This document shows, one piece after another, positions 38,901 through 50,329 of a DNA stretch of 64,000 nt. The DNA comes from Rotaria socialis. Its lineage: Eukaryota; Rotifera; Eurotatoria; Philodinida; Philodinidae. The translations under genes were made by a program, and so were the position numbers. The notes beneath the pieces were generated by a model. The model did not search any database and was not told the DNA's origin. It saw only the letters and a list, made by a program, of their open reading frames with translations. Location: contig CAJNYU010000745.1 of the NCBI GenBank assembly GCA_905331475.1, positions 1 to 64,000 on the forward strand. Reading direction: 5' to 3'. Numbering within the stretch: the stretch's first letter is position 1; every line of letters begins with the position of its first letter.

Positions 38901-41340
38901 CAAAAAATTTATGCATTAGTTTTTATATTCTAAAAAGTTTAAGTTTACTCGAGTGTATTGTTCTTTGTTTATTTCTTATTGAACCACTTCAATTATTTGT
39001 CGATTATATGCTCAATCGATATGTCAGCATTAGTTATGATATTGGATTAGCATATATTTCTTCCGAAGAACAAGTTCTTAAAATAATACATCGATTAACA
39101 GATAATGGTAAAAACACTTAGCAAACATCAAAACTACTGAAAGGTTCAGAAAGCTTTCTCTTCATTTGTATTGACTCTCACAGTGAAGTATCTATATTCA
39201 AAATGGACTGCAGGCAAATCTCAGCTCCGGCTAGTCATACTTGTAGGAAAAAATATCGCACTATTTAATTTTCCAATAGGCAGTATCCCACATGGAAAAT
39301 TAGCGTTACAACAGGAACACGTTCTTTTTTACCTTTCCAGTGTGTACCATTCTCTACTATTTTTTGTAGAAATTATTCGTATTCGTCTACGTGAACTTTC
39401 CCTTCATCATATAAAAAGCGTTTTAAACGACGTGTTTACAATGCAAGAAGATCATCCTGGCACTGTCATTAGTATAAAAACAAATCATACACTCAATCTA
39501 TTATACAATACAGCCAAACAAGGAATAGCTCAAATGCGTTCTCGAGGAGTTCTCGATGGTGATGATTGTAATTTACTTGAACAATCATTGAAAAACATGC
39601 ATCTTTATCAACATATTCCATCGACAATGCCACCTTCGTCACCTATGATTGCTATTCATAATTTATCGTGGCTTTTTTCTAACGAACAATTGAACACCGA
39701 TGAAACGCATGAAATTGAAGAAAAACTTCTTCGAGCTTTGCCTAATGAAAACGCCGAACGTTTTACAAACGAAACACTTATACATCCACGGACATTTTCT
39801 TGGCAAGATTTCTTATGGCATAAGAACGATAAAATCCATGGTGTCTATTTAATAGTTCATGGTATTGTTGAAGAATGGAAACTTGATCCGTATGATATCG
39901 ATGCGCATCATAATGAAGTACGTTGGAAAGAAATCAACCGAACAAGACAAGTAAATTTAACACCACAACAAACATCAAGTCCAAATACTCATAAACATGT
40001 ACATTATTCACCACAAAATCATCAATCTACATTGAAAAATAAACTGCATATGAATGATTTATCAGTTGTAGAAACATCAAAAGGGGATGAATTTTTTACT
40101 AGTGCATTATCCAAAGAAGGAAGAGAGATTGACTCGTTGGTGAAAGTTCAATCTATAAGGTAAAGACTGTAGGCGTTTGAAGTTTTTCGTTGGTTAATCG
40201 CACTCTTCATCTTCAGTACACTGGACGACGACGAAAACCTTTTACATAGAAATACTACATGGTACAAGAAATCGTCTGAGGATGATCGTCTACGATCAAC
40301 AGCAGGTGTTCGAGTTGCATTTGAAGATGGTTTCTATATACGTTGGCATCATTTAATGACAAATCCAATGAACGAAAAATTCAAAGACGATTCGACAATA
40401 GTCGATGATGATATTCATCAATATTATCATCGTGCGCCATCTGAAGAAAATTTCGATGAACTCTTCAATGAAACATTTGATAAATATCGTCAAATACATC
40501 CAGCAACTTCCGAACGTGTACATCGTCGTTATTCTTACAGTTCAGGCGATTGTATTGGCCTCCATGATTTCCTAATTAGTAACGGAGAAAAATATGAATC
40601 AACTGGAAAATGCTTAACTAATGTTACTCTTTTTTTTATTACAAAAGAAAAATTGTTCGATATTTTAAATTCATATTCATTATGGAATGTTCTATGGCTT
40701 GAAATAGGTATTACTTTAATTTGACTTCTTACGAGACACGAATACAATTATGAATTCTTCCATTCAATTTATAGGTATACGATTAGCTTTACGTATTTTA
40801 CCGGAAATTCGAGCATTTCAACATTCGAGAATAAAACAGAGTAGTAATATGCCCATAGCCGATTCTGATTTAGTTAACAAACGATTATTGAATGCAGGTT
40901 TACTTATTTATAATGAAATGACATGCAGTTTAGACGATGTTATTCATCTTAATGAAGATCTATTTCTTATTGCTGGTTCTGTTCGTAATCAGATTACTAA
41001 ATGTGTCTATGAAGCGCCAATATTTATAGAACGAAATTTAAGTAAACAAGGTTTAAAATTACTTGATGACCGTTCAATTACTAAAATACTCGTTTTACCA
41101 GCAACAATGAATACGGATAATCTTTTCGTGGATAGTTCATTAATAAATCATATAATTGATATTGAAACGAAACGAGATTTTAATCAAACACCAAATGATT
41201 CTGAACAGTTTAACAAAAGACAAATGAAGCTTTTGGAACATAGGACACACGAACGATTTTCAATCCACGAGGATAGCCCATATCCTCAGCAAACTGTAAA
41301 TATCGATAGATCATTGTCAACTATTGATAATAAATTTTAA
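35984..41340 (+). CDS. SLC9C-like (sperm-type) Na+/H+ exchanger
   Basis: Ten exons: 35984-36126, 36185-36414, 36683-36891, 36939-37167, 37219-37797, 37858-38215, 38275-39107, 39370-40159, 40217-40707 and 40775-41340. All phases agree; 4428 nt, 1475 aa. The N-terminal ~600 residues are a NHE exchanger with the ion-site motifs intact: ATDPVSVVSLLK, IIEGESLLNDAAA and SGLRGGVSLVLAL. A cytoplasmic linker follows, then four hydrophobic helices (~750-940) in the place of the voltage sensor, then YDIGLAYISSEE, a helical linker, and a C-terminal beta-barrel (around SYSSGDCIGLHDFL) in the place of the cyclic-nucleotide-binding domain. This layout is unique to SLC9C (sNHE), which alkalinises sperm and sits in the flagellar membrane. 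The putative S4 lacks the arginine ladder and the phosphate-binding cassette is degenerate, so gating by voltage and cAMP may be lost. The protein is longer than human SLC9C1. Intron 2 is 268 nt; intron 6 has a weak donor (GTCAGG). Confidence 0.88.
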
Positions 41341-42873
41341 AAATCTTAGAGTGTGGGTGGGAAAGTAGTTTTAAATGATTATGGGAGACATTGATACTTT
41401 TAGTTATTCGTGCCTCTAAAAACCGGGGATGGTCGGGTACATTCATACGTCTACGCAAAAAAATATATGAAGAAGGAAAACGTTCTCAACGACTCGTTGA
41501 ATTATACTGTTGCAGTGTTATTTTGATGCCTATAGAATAGTTATTTTAATTCTATGATCGTTGATGATATTCTAGACGAATGTCAATCAGCAAAGTGCTG
41601 AGTTTTGAAGGTGCAAGCCTTTAGGAAAACAAAATTTTACTCAGTATGATAACAAATCTTCTTTAAATATCGAACATCGTTCATTCATAAACACAATTTG
41701 TTATATTTTCTATAATTTTTAGCTGCGTGTTGTGTTTCGTGTATTTGATCGTCTAAATTAAAGCATAAATAATAATTCTTAATTATTATTATTATATATG
41801 TAGAAAAAGTAATACAAACCTGCAGCACCCAACTCGAGTTCCGATGCTTTGGTGTGAATTCTTAGCTATATTTTCTGCTAAACTTCTTTATCTGAGCCAG
41901 AAACCGTTTCCTTCACTTTTTCAGAACCAGCTTTGCAGGCATCACTAATTTTGTCCATTGTTCGAAAATGGAATATGTGATTCTTACTTGACCTTTATAC
42001 ACACTCGTCGAATTCTATAGGTGAATGTTTGTTTTTCAACACAACAGAAATACGATTTATGAAGAGAACGAGTCGAAAAAATCTTTTCGTCGCTCCTCAA
42101 CTTTCACTTGATAATAACGTGAAACGGGCGTACTCATCGTACGAATTTCTTTATAATTTTTTCCTTGAAGGTTATTTTCAGTGGCAATTATTGAGTAAAA
42201 AGATTTAATGTCTGTCATTGACATTGATTCACAGTTGATGATATGGGAAAAGTAAATCAGTGTCGAGTCCGTTATCTAAACGAGAACAACATCAGAATGA
42301 AACACTCAAATGCAATACCATTTGTATTGACTGCTTGTTCGCATGAGTATGAGATGAGAAGCGCCACGTGCTTTTGCACGTCATTTCACCAAGATAAATG
42401 AATGAGTATTGCACTAGTTAAATGCAATCTACAGAGGAGCTAATCTCTTTGCGTGATTGGTGTGATCAGGAATAAATGTTAAATTTTAATTCTGTAAAGA
42501 TTTTTACAACACAGTTTCTTCAGGTACTGACGAGCAATTTTAGGATGTAGATGCCTTTTCGAAGAAGAATCTGATTGATTTTCTACTCCTTCTAGATATC
42601 AATGATCAGATTACGACTAAATAACAATGTGAGAAGAATCGAAAATATTGAACTACTGTAACTATGAATATTTTCTCAGTAGCTATTTTATATCTCATTA
42701 TTCGTGTTAGATCAAATTGTGAACATGAAGATCAACGAGAAAATATATATTTAACGCACATGAAATTTGTCGTTTCAATCGTTCTTTTTCACATCTGACA
42801 AACAACAACTTATTACAAATAACTAGGATCAAAAAGAATGTTCATTTATTTTTTTGCCAGTCGCATCGATCGT
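41341..42873. other. Intergenic region with possible extra exon and a gene remnant
   Basis: No intact gene. An acceptor-preceded open segment at 41404-41540 (plus) could be an alternative 3' exon of the SLC9C-like gene. The small frameshifted remnant at 41685-41958 (minus) is listed separately. The rest is AT-rich sequence. Confidence 0.4.
41685..41958 (-). pseudogene. Small Grg1/LEA-like stress-protein remnant, frameshifted
   Basis: From the ATG at 41958 the frame reads MDKISDACKAGSEKVKETVSG and stops at 41878. Two frames away the text continues as AENIAKNSHQSIGTRV. In the original frame, after a splice-like GCAG/GT and an acceptor at 41753, it continues GAADDQIHETQHAAKN to a TGA at 41685. 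Put together, the order resembles small Lys/Ala-rich hydrophilic stress proteins such as fungal Grg1 (KEANKNVAKDSN...TRVGAAKDAI, as remembered). Two compensating 1-nt shifts would be needed, so it is read as a decayed copy or as a region with sequence errors. The assignment is tentative because the pieces are short. Confidence 0.3.
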
Positions 42874-44093
42874 TCAGTGTCTCTCTGCAGTAGATCGATC
42901 TGTTTGTCGTTTATTTTGAACCACAAATGGATTCGGTGCATTAGGTCCGACATCAGCTAATGTATGATTGACTCTAGAAGACATAATTATAAACAATATT
43001 GACTGAGAAACGTTTTTTTATCTACTCGCGATGATTAGCTTCATCAGCCCGTACAGCTAAGAGAACATCTCTCATCATGGAGTTTTCTGGTAATCTCCAA
43101 TAAGTTTTAGCTATTTGTGGTGCTGGTAGATTTGACCATGCCGGTAGTCTACCAGCATCGACATCTTCAATACATCGTGTGTATGTAATGACAGCTTCTT
43201 CTTCAAGAAAACCAACAAAACGATGGCATATTCTTGGCGAAATAACATAGGTTAGAAAGAAAGCACTAGAAACAAAAAGCAGGGGCAATCGAAGAACAAA
43301 AATAAAACCGGGCAGATATTCTTACTTGAAAAATGCACCTTGACCCAAAAGAACGAATCCACGGAAGAGCCATCCTGGTTGTCGCAATTCTAAAAATGTA
43401 AGTAAATGCATTCGTTCGTTTTCTGCTTCGGACAAAAGCGTATGAATCCATCCGTAATCACGACGCATCGTACCTTTGAATATCGAAACTGTTATTCAGT
43501 TTTAAGCATGCTTATTACGGCTTACGAAGTGATTTCATATGACGACTCATTCCACCAACCATGCCTGGTACGCCAGCAACGGATTCAAGAAATATGAAAC
43601 GTCTCAACCATTGCTGTTCTGTCATCGTTGTATGCGTATGTTGAATCGCCTTTGTAGAATTACGTTCTGATGGTGTTGGCACATGCATATAACCAGTAAA
43701 TACATCGAAAACCAAACGTAATGCTCGTACAGCTGCATAGGCTAGTCGATCATGCCATGATTCAAACTTTTTATGCGTTATTTTGACATCATGAAGTTCT
43801 TTTTCCGTGTAAATCTCATGATTCAACATATAATCTGATGGTTCTGTAAAGTACAGAGTGTAAAATTGAAGTCATTACTATCCTTGCTTTTACATACGCT
43901 GATGTTGATTTATCGCTTGAACGACGGCTCGAGTATGAGGATGTTCTTCAACGCAAGCCATATTTTTGTCCATCAATGGTGTGCTTGTATGAAGAAAACA
44001 TCGTGATTGAATAGAATTCACTTGATACAAATACGTAGTCTTCGGTGGCGAATATAAATTATGAAGATTTAATAATAATCTTGTAGTTTTCAT
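42874..44093 (-). CDS. AOX: Mitochondrial alternative oxidase
   Basis: Five exons read leftward: 44093-43898, 43843-43526, 43473-43326, 43265-43026 and 42973-42874. All are in phase; 333 aa. The N-terminus is basic and Ser/Thr-rich without acids, a good mitochondrial presequence. All four di-iron motifs are present: [14 protein letters not shown] (first Glu), [11 protein letters not shown] (Glu and E-x-x-H), [14 protein letters not shown] (Glu) and [12 protein letters not shown] (E-x-x-H). The C-terminus has the NPF segment seen in animal AOX. The enzyme takes electrons from ubiquinol to oxygen at the inner mitochondrial membrane without pumping protons, so it bypasses complexes III and IV under cyanide, sulfide or over-reduction stress. 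The four introns are 52-60 nt. The gene is intact and the upstream region has a TATA box and CRE. Confidence 0.96.
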
Positions 44094-44150
44094 TGTAAAA
44101 TATTTTTGATTACAAACAAAATATATGATTAGTACCAATGGAAGAACGCG

Positions 44151-44188
44151 CTATTTATATAGGACTGAGTTGTTGATTCATGACGTCA
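44151..44188 (-). promoter_or_regulatory. AOX core promoter: TATA box plus palindromic CRE
   Basis: On the minus strand, TATATAAATAG (44161-44151) fits the TATA consensus and lies 58 bp before the AOX start codon. A perfect palindromic TGACGTCA (44188-44181), the CREB/ATF/AP-1 family site, sits 19 bp further upstream. Spacing and order are those of an inducible RNA polymerase II promoter. This is inferred from sequence only. Confidence 0.55.
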
Positions 44189-44844
44189 TCTGCGTTCTTT
44201 TTGTTCTGTGCTCCCTATGATCGAATATGATTAAGACGCTGGGTTAAGGTTCAGATAAATGTACCAATTGCGGAGGCTTCAAGCAGGAAAAAACAGTAAA
44301 TATACAAAGGCCTTCGAGAAAAATAGCGCCCACTGAAAAGCGAACGAATCGACTGTCGTCTAAACTGGTTATGCTCAGAGAAAATAATTTTCTTCGGTAC
44401 AAATCAATGCTGTGGAAAGGTGAAAGGTAAGTCTCTTAATTGTACTCGTTTCTTCCTTTTTTTCGATAGAAATTCAACTTCAAGTCTCGAGGGTTTGGCA
44501 TAAATAATAGAATCAATTCAACTGAGTTTATAGTTATTTATTTTAAAAAAGTTTTATATTTAAATAATTAATTGTAACATCTGATAAAAATCAAAATATC
44601 AAACTTTATCATTCGCAGGAAATTTTTTTTTATCTAAGAATATTCTTACGAAAATTTTCAATAATAATCATGAAACACACAGAATCTTTAAGAATAAATA
44701 TCAACAATATTTTACTTATGAGCAGTAGGAAAATATGAAAAACAAAAGAAATCAATGAGTATATAATCATCATACATTTGAACAATGCACGAAGGAAACA
44801 ACGAGCAGTTTTCCTAAAGATAGATACACATTTTCTCAGCGATA
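44189..44844. other. Intergenic region between AOX and ARPC4
   Basis: No gene is visible. It holds the distal upstream region of AOX and the 3' flank of ARPC4, both on the minus strand. Very AT-rich from 44500 on. Confidence 0.5.
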
Positions 44845-45585
44845 TTAGTTAAATTTTTTAAAGAATTCATCAGCACACATTCGCGCACGTGAGCTAACAT
44901 CTAATTTCATTTTACTGATTTCTTTATCGATTTCTTCAAGAAAATAAATAATGAAATCAACCAAACGATGTTTATACATATTTTCAGCATGAAAATTTGT
45001 TACCAAAAAACTAATATCATAACCCTAAATCAAAAAACACTTTAGATCTATAATAATCATCAATTAAATTTGACATACATTGACAGGTTTTCGACGAAGT
45101 ATATAAAAATCATCGGCACGTTGCATCATAAAACGCATTAAACGTTTGCAGAGAATTTTTTCTAGATCATCAGCCTAATCAATGAACAAACAGAAAAATC
45201 TGATAATAATAAATTGCTGAAAATAAATCTTACTTGTTTCACAGCTACACTTATTCGTACGGAGTTAATAGAGCCTTCAATTAGAATTTGTTCATTTTGA
45301 TTACGACTAATGACAACAGGATTCAGTAATAATTGTTTCGATGTTCTAATCGAAAAAATGAATTCGAGATGATTTTTGAAATTAACATACTTGACTTCGA
45401 CTTCAGGCTTATTGTGTCGTTCAACAACTTGTGATTCGAAATTTTCAATACAAAAAGAAGCTTGCAGTGTTGCACGAACAGCATCAAGATATGGTTGATG
45501 GGCAGATGCCTAAATTGATGAAATTAAAAATATCACTCATTACACAAGAAGGTAACGTTACTCTAGCAGCAACGGCTTGTGTCAT
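44845..45585 (-). CDS. ARPC4: Arp2/3 complex subunit 4 (20 kDa)
   Basis: Five exons read leftward: 45585-45562 (MTQAVAAR), 45509-45391, 45345-45234, 45174-45079 and 45024-44845; phases agree, 176 aa (168 in mammals). Recognised by [75 protein letters not shown] and [19 protein letters not shown], which are near-identical to animal ARPC4. The subunit pairs with ARPC2 to form the structural core of the complex that nucleates branched actin. The first, 8-codon exon is the least certain part; it was chosen because its ATG, GT donor and phase fit. One intron is only 45 nt. It is divergent from NOP56 with 516 bp between start codons. Confidence 0.93.
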
Positions 45586-46101
45586 GATGTGTTGACAAAG
45601 AAGAACTTGTAGATAAAAGAAAAGCCGCAAATGAATGATATTAAACAGAACAAAATGATATTGTGATGATTCGTTCTTTGCTAGTACCACTTACTTTATT
45701 TAATGCATCTTAAATAGCGTCATCTACGCGAAATATTCGTAACTAAATGAAATCTCGTCTTCTCAAGATTTAGTTTTTGTTGAATAAATATCATAGTAGA
45801 TACAACAATCCGAAACAAAAAGAACAGGTGCTTAAAAAATCAATATCACTATTATATTGTTTTACTTTTCGTCAGTCGGTAATTTAATCTATCCAAGAAT
45901 GATTTTTTAATTAGACTATAGACACGTTAAACTTTATTTTCATCAGCTCAAGTAGAAATTTACAGGGATTGATGAATAGCGCCCCCTTACTTCTTATCCT
46001 ATTGCTTGACTTATGAGCTAATAAAATGGTTTCACTTTTTCACCATTGATTGTTGTTCGTTCGCAAGTTCTTTTGCGTATTTAAAAGCAAAAAGATAAGT
46101 C
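45586..46101. promoter_or_regulatory. Shared upstream region of ARPC4 and NOP56
   Basis: About 516 bp separate the start codons of two divergent housekeeping genes, so the interval probably contains both promoters. No TATA box or known motif stands out. No open frame of interest lies in it. Confidence 0.45.
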
Positions 46102-48324
46102 ATGGTAAGGAACTCTTGAAATATCATTTGTTTTAGTTTTTAAATATTTAAATTTATCTTTTCTAGTCAAATTTGTATATCCTATTTGAACATGCATCGG
46201 GCTATGCATTGTTTCGTGTCCGTGAATTCGAAGAAATTGGTATGAATCTGCCACAAGTAGAAGCCAGTGTAGTTGATTTATCAAAATTTGCAACTGTCGT
46301 TAAACTTGTGGGATTTTATCCATTTCAATCCGGTGTTAATGCACTTGACAATATAAATGCAGTATCCGAAGGTTAATGTTTTTGTTTTACTAGTTTTAGA
46401 CCGATCCCTAGGCTATTTAATATCGAGGCTTTTCATGGAAACATGTGTTCAGTATTAGGAATATGTATACTTTCACCTAACGCTTTTTTTTATCAAATAT
46501 CAGGAAGCAGAAAATAAAATCTTACTTTCTATCGAAGATTTTACCATTACCATAAATACTTTCTATTAGATTGTCTTCTATTTTGATATTTACAGGTTTA
46601 GTTCATGATGATCTTCGAACATTTCTTGATACAAATTTACCGAAAGAAAAAAAACGTGCTAAAATGATTCTTGGTGTTGCTGATTCACGTATAGCATCAG
46701 CTATAAATGAACATTTTTCCATCTCGTGTCAACATACTGGAGTTATACCTGAACTTTTACGAGGTAAAATTTAATAACAAAAAAATCAATTATTTCTCTA
46801 TTGTCTGTTTTAAGGTCTACGGCTTCATTTTCCTAATTTGGTCAAAGGTTTAACCGATCAAAATCAAAGTAAAGCACAACTTGGCTTAGGCCATGCCTAT
46901 TCACGCGCTAAAGTTAAATTCAATGTTAATCGTGTTGATAATATGATTATACAATCCATCGCATTACTCGATCAACTTGATAAAGACATCAATACATTTT
47001 CAATGCGTATTCGGTAAAATTAGGCCTTTTTGCTTTTACTAAATACGTTTGTTTATCATATAGAGAATGGTATGGCTATCATTTTCCAGAATTAATTCGA
47101 ATTATCTCAGATAATTATACGTATGCTCGAGTTGTGTATTTGATGAAAAATCGAAAAGAATTTACAATCAATCATGAAGAAGAATTGGAAGCAATTACAA
47201 TGGATAGCGGGAAAACAGCGGCAATTTTCGAAGCAATGAAAACGACTATTGGTTAGTTGAGGATTTTTATACTTTCGTTTTAGAATTTATTTGAGAATTT
47301 AGGTATGGATATTTCACCCATTGATCTGATCAATATTGAATCATTTGCTAAGCGTGTTATTCATTTGTTTGAATATCGAAAGAGTCTACAAGAAGTAAAC
47401 ATTTTATTTTAAACTATTTATAATTGATTTCTATGTTTTTGTTTTAATAGTATTTACGAAGTAAAATGGGGCAAGTAGCTCCAAATTTAGCTAATCTAAT
47501 CGGTGAACAGGTAAGAATGAAGCCGGAAAACTATGGCATTATAGACTTTGTTTTGCATACTATCGAGTCACATTATCACGGAAAAACTCTTATATCTTCA
47601 TAAAACGTATCAAAAGTTTTTCTTTCTCGAAATGATTACAAATGAATTTTTGCTATGATATGTGTAAAAAGAAGATGACATTATTATAGGTTGGCGCACG
47701 TCTTATTGCACATGCTGGTAGTCTAACCAATCTTGCCAAATATCCAGCATCAACCATACAAATTCTAGGTGCTGAAAAGGCTCTTTTTCGGTAAGATAAA
47801 TATTTATTTTTGCTTTTCTCATAATGAATTTTATCTTCTGAACATATAGTGCATTGAAAACAAAAGGTAATACGCCAAAATATGGACTTATTTATCATTC
47901 ATCTCATATTGGCAAAGCAAGTGCACAAAATAAAGGTCGTATTTCACGCTATTTGGCTAATAAATGTGCGATCGCATCACGTATTGATTGCTTTTCTGGT
48001 TTGTGATTTATTTTCTTTGAAACGCATTCTGTTTTTAAATTCATTTTTTTTAAACTGTCAGATATTCCAACTGCGATTTTTGGTGATCATTTAAAACAGC
48101 AAGTTTCTGATCGATTGAATTTTTTCGATAGCGGTAAATTACCAGCAAAAAATGTTGATGTAATGCAAATAGCTTTGCAAGAAGCTGAAGTAGAACGTGA
48201 ACAGATTATATCGAAGGAAAGAAAACGAAAGAAGAAAGAAAAGAAACGTCGTAAGCAAGCTCTTGCAGCTGCATCACTCGACGCAGAACAAAAGAATGCG
48301 GTTATGCTCGACGTAACAGTTTAA
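46102..48324 (+). CDS. NOP56: Nucleolar box C/D snoRNP protein Nop56
   Basis: Ten exons: 46102-46104 (the ATG alone), 46167-46371, 46596-46763, 46815-47013, 47064-47251, 47303-47394, 47451-47510, 47690-47790, 47850-47998 and 48062-48324; all in phase, about 475 aa. Recognised by [21 protein letters not shown]-like [60 protein letters not shown], and the Nop domain [20 protein letters not shown] with [12 protein letters not shown] and [12 protein letters not shown]. The protein binds the snoRNA-15.5K platform with fibrillarin and Nop58 for 2'-O-methylation of rRNA. The C-terminus has a Lys/Arg-rich stretch but lacks the long KKE/D tail of other Nop56 proteins. The start exon coding only Met is supported by the ATG/GTAAGG junction and the phase-0 acceptor at 46166. 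A likely poly(A) signal is near 48421. Confidence 0.95.
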
Positions 48325-48724
48325 CCATTTTTTCCGTATTACGATATATTGTTGTTTGTTTCTATATATCGAAAAGCAATACGCTTTTGTTATTTGTGTA
48401 GTTGAATATGTAGAATGGAAAAATAAATGAATCTACTACGAATAATGATTATTTCGAGTTCGATCTCACTTAACAAGTAGAATTTATTTCTCTTGGCATA
48501 TAGAGCTACTGAAAAATTATGTGAACGAAATTTTTTCTACCAGATAGGCCGAATAGTTCTGTCTGATGCACAAAACGATAGAAAATGCATGACTATTTAT
48601 GCATTAATTTCATTTTTTTCTTTTTCTACTTGTTGAATGCTTTAGTTTGAAAATAGGCAAATAAATTAAACTTCAGTTAAACGTGAAAATAAACGTAAAG
48701 TGAGTGTATTCGATGCAGTCATGT
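48325..48724. other. Short intergenic region between convergent genes
   Basis: Convergent 3' flanks of NOP56 (plus) and the SLC35E3-like gene (minus). An AATAAA lies near 48421. No gene was seen. Confidence 0.6.
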
Positions 48725-49776
48725 TTAAATTGGACCTAGTTTTGGACTTGCATTCCATTGTTTACATGGCAATTGATTTTGTTCGCTCATTTTAACAAAT
48801 GTATATGAGAATAGACCAGATAATGTAAGTAAAATACCAATGAACTGTTTAAAATTAAGATCATCTTTGAAGATAAGAAAACCGCCAACAAGAATTGAAA
48901 CCGTTTTCATATGACCAATCATATTGTATGTCAATGCAGATCTATTAGAATAAATATATACTCCTCGTCTATGATAAAGCATTCATCGACTTACGTATTT
49001 TTAATAACCCAATAAACCGATAGATTAACTGCAAAAGCTACAATACCAGAAGCTAGAATAGCAACAAATGCTGTTTGCTTTTCTTCATATGTGGTATAGG
49101 TTGGAAATTCTTCCATGAAGAAAATAAAAGGTATGAGTAAAACAGCCGATAGAGGTGCTTGATAGAAAAGTAATTGTTGAGAATTCATTTCTAATTCTTT
49201 TACACGTTCCGCAATCCAAACTTGATAGAGTGACGCTGATATAACACCAACCGATGCTACGACTGTACCAAATAATTCTAATTTAATATCATTAACTGAA
49301 TGCGTACATACACCAATAACAACCGGTATTAATGTTGCAATAACCATTCTCGAATAATGTATTTTATAATATTGCCATGATAGAAGTGCAACCACAGGTG
49401 TAGTTAAAACTTTAAATAATTGATACGTACCGATTGTATTATATTCTAACGATAAATTTGTAAAAACAACGAACGCACAAAATGATATAGCTAATGGTAA
49501 GACTTTTATTAGGGAAACCCTTTTACGCACGAATGTATTCATTTGTAAACAAATAACTAAACCAAATGATGTAAATACCATCTGTATGGCTGTTAGTGTC
49601 ATTGTTTTTACGTGACAATGTGAAAAAATATATTTATTAAGAAATATAATACCAATCGATGATAGAATATTACTAGAACAACCTGAGACAACACGAATTT
49701 GTTCTTTTAAAATATGTGCTGCAGATAGTGACGCAGGTTTATTTAATGAATACGACGAAAATGGTTCATGCTTAAC
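48725..49776 (-). CDS. SLC35E3: SLC35E3-like nucleotide-sugar/triose-phosphate transporter family protein
   Basis: Two exons are clear: 49776-48995 and 48941-48725, in phase, 332 aa without the first exon. Match to SLC35E3 is strong and ordered: SIGIIFLNKYIF in helix 1, AISFCAFVVFTNLSLEYNTI, GTYQLFKVLTTPV, VASVGVISASLYQVWI, SQQLLFYQAPLSAVLL, FAVNLSVYWVIKNTSALTYN and GHMKTVSILVGGFLIFKDDL. About ten hydrophobic helices are present. These are drug/metabolite-superfamily carriers of Golgi/ER membranes; the substrate of SLC35E3 is not firmly known. The start codon is not resolved. Exon 2 begins at a phase-0 acceptor (VKHEPFSS...), so only a very short first exon is missing, possibly a lone ATG at 49861-49859 before a weak GTGATG donor. 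Confidence 0.88.
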
Positions 49777-50329
49777 CTTTTGGAAACAAGAAAAATATCA
49801 AAATATATACGTATGTTTCTACATTAAACCGATTGAACCATGCAACATTTATCATCACCATATAAATTCAAGCAAATATTAGTAAAAGCTCGAGTTCAAA
49901 AGCACAGTTAAAATATGCAAGTAGAAAATTAATTTATTTCGATTAATAATTAGCATTTGTTCTTACGTTTTGTACCATCGTGTGAAATTTCAATTCAAAT
50001 ATAAAAATGCAAACAAACAAAAACAAAACGCAACGTTATTGTTTGCTTATTTATGCATACGAAAGACAATAGAGAAGTAATGTGACAGAAATAAATGATT
50101 TCAAAATAAAAAAGAAAATACAACGTCAGAAGAAAGAAAAGTAGAGCCTATGTTAGACGAGAAAAAAAGAAAGACATATTCATGGTTACTAGGTCGATTT
50201 GTACGCATCAATTACTTTCTCAAGGATGACGAAACTCGTTGCTATTTCTTTAATACACATAGGTGTGTATGCGATTGAAAAAGAAAAGAACAGCTGTCAT
50301 ATCGATGAACACACATGCTCGGTTGTATG
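49777..50329. other. Intergenic region
   Basis: Contains the unresolved first exon and promoter of the SLC35E3-like gene and the 3' flank of the ankyrin gene, both on the minus strand. Nothing else recognisable. Confidence 0.5.

Noticed and set aside
39171-39369. N-terminal part of a 330-residue frame in the exchanger gene
   Set aside because: The first 66 residues lie in an intron; the acceptor at 39369 restores phase with the preceding exon and the text before it is not conserved.
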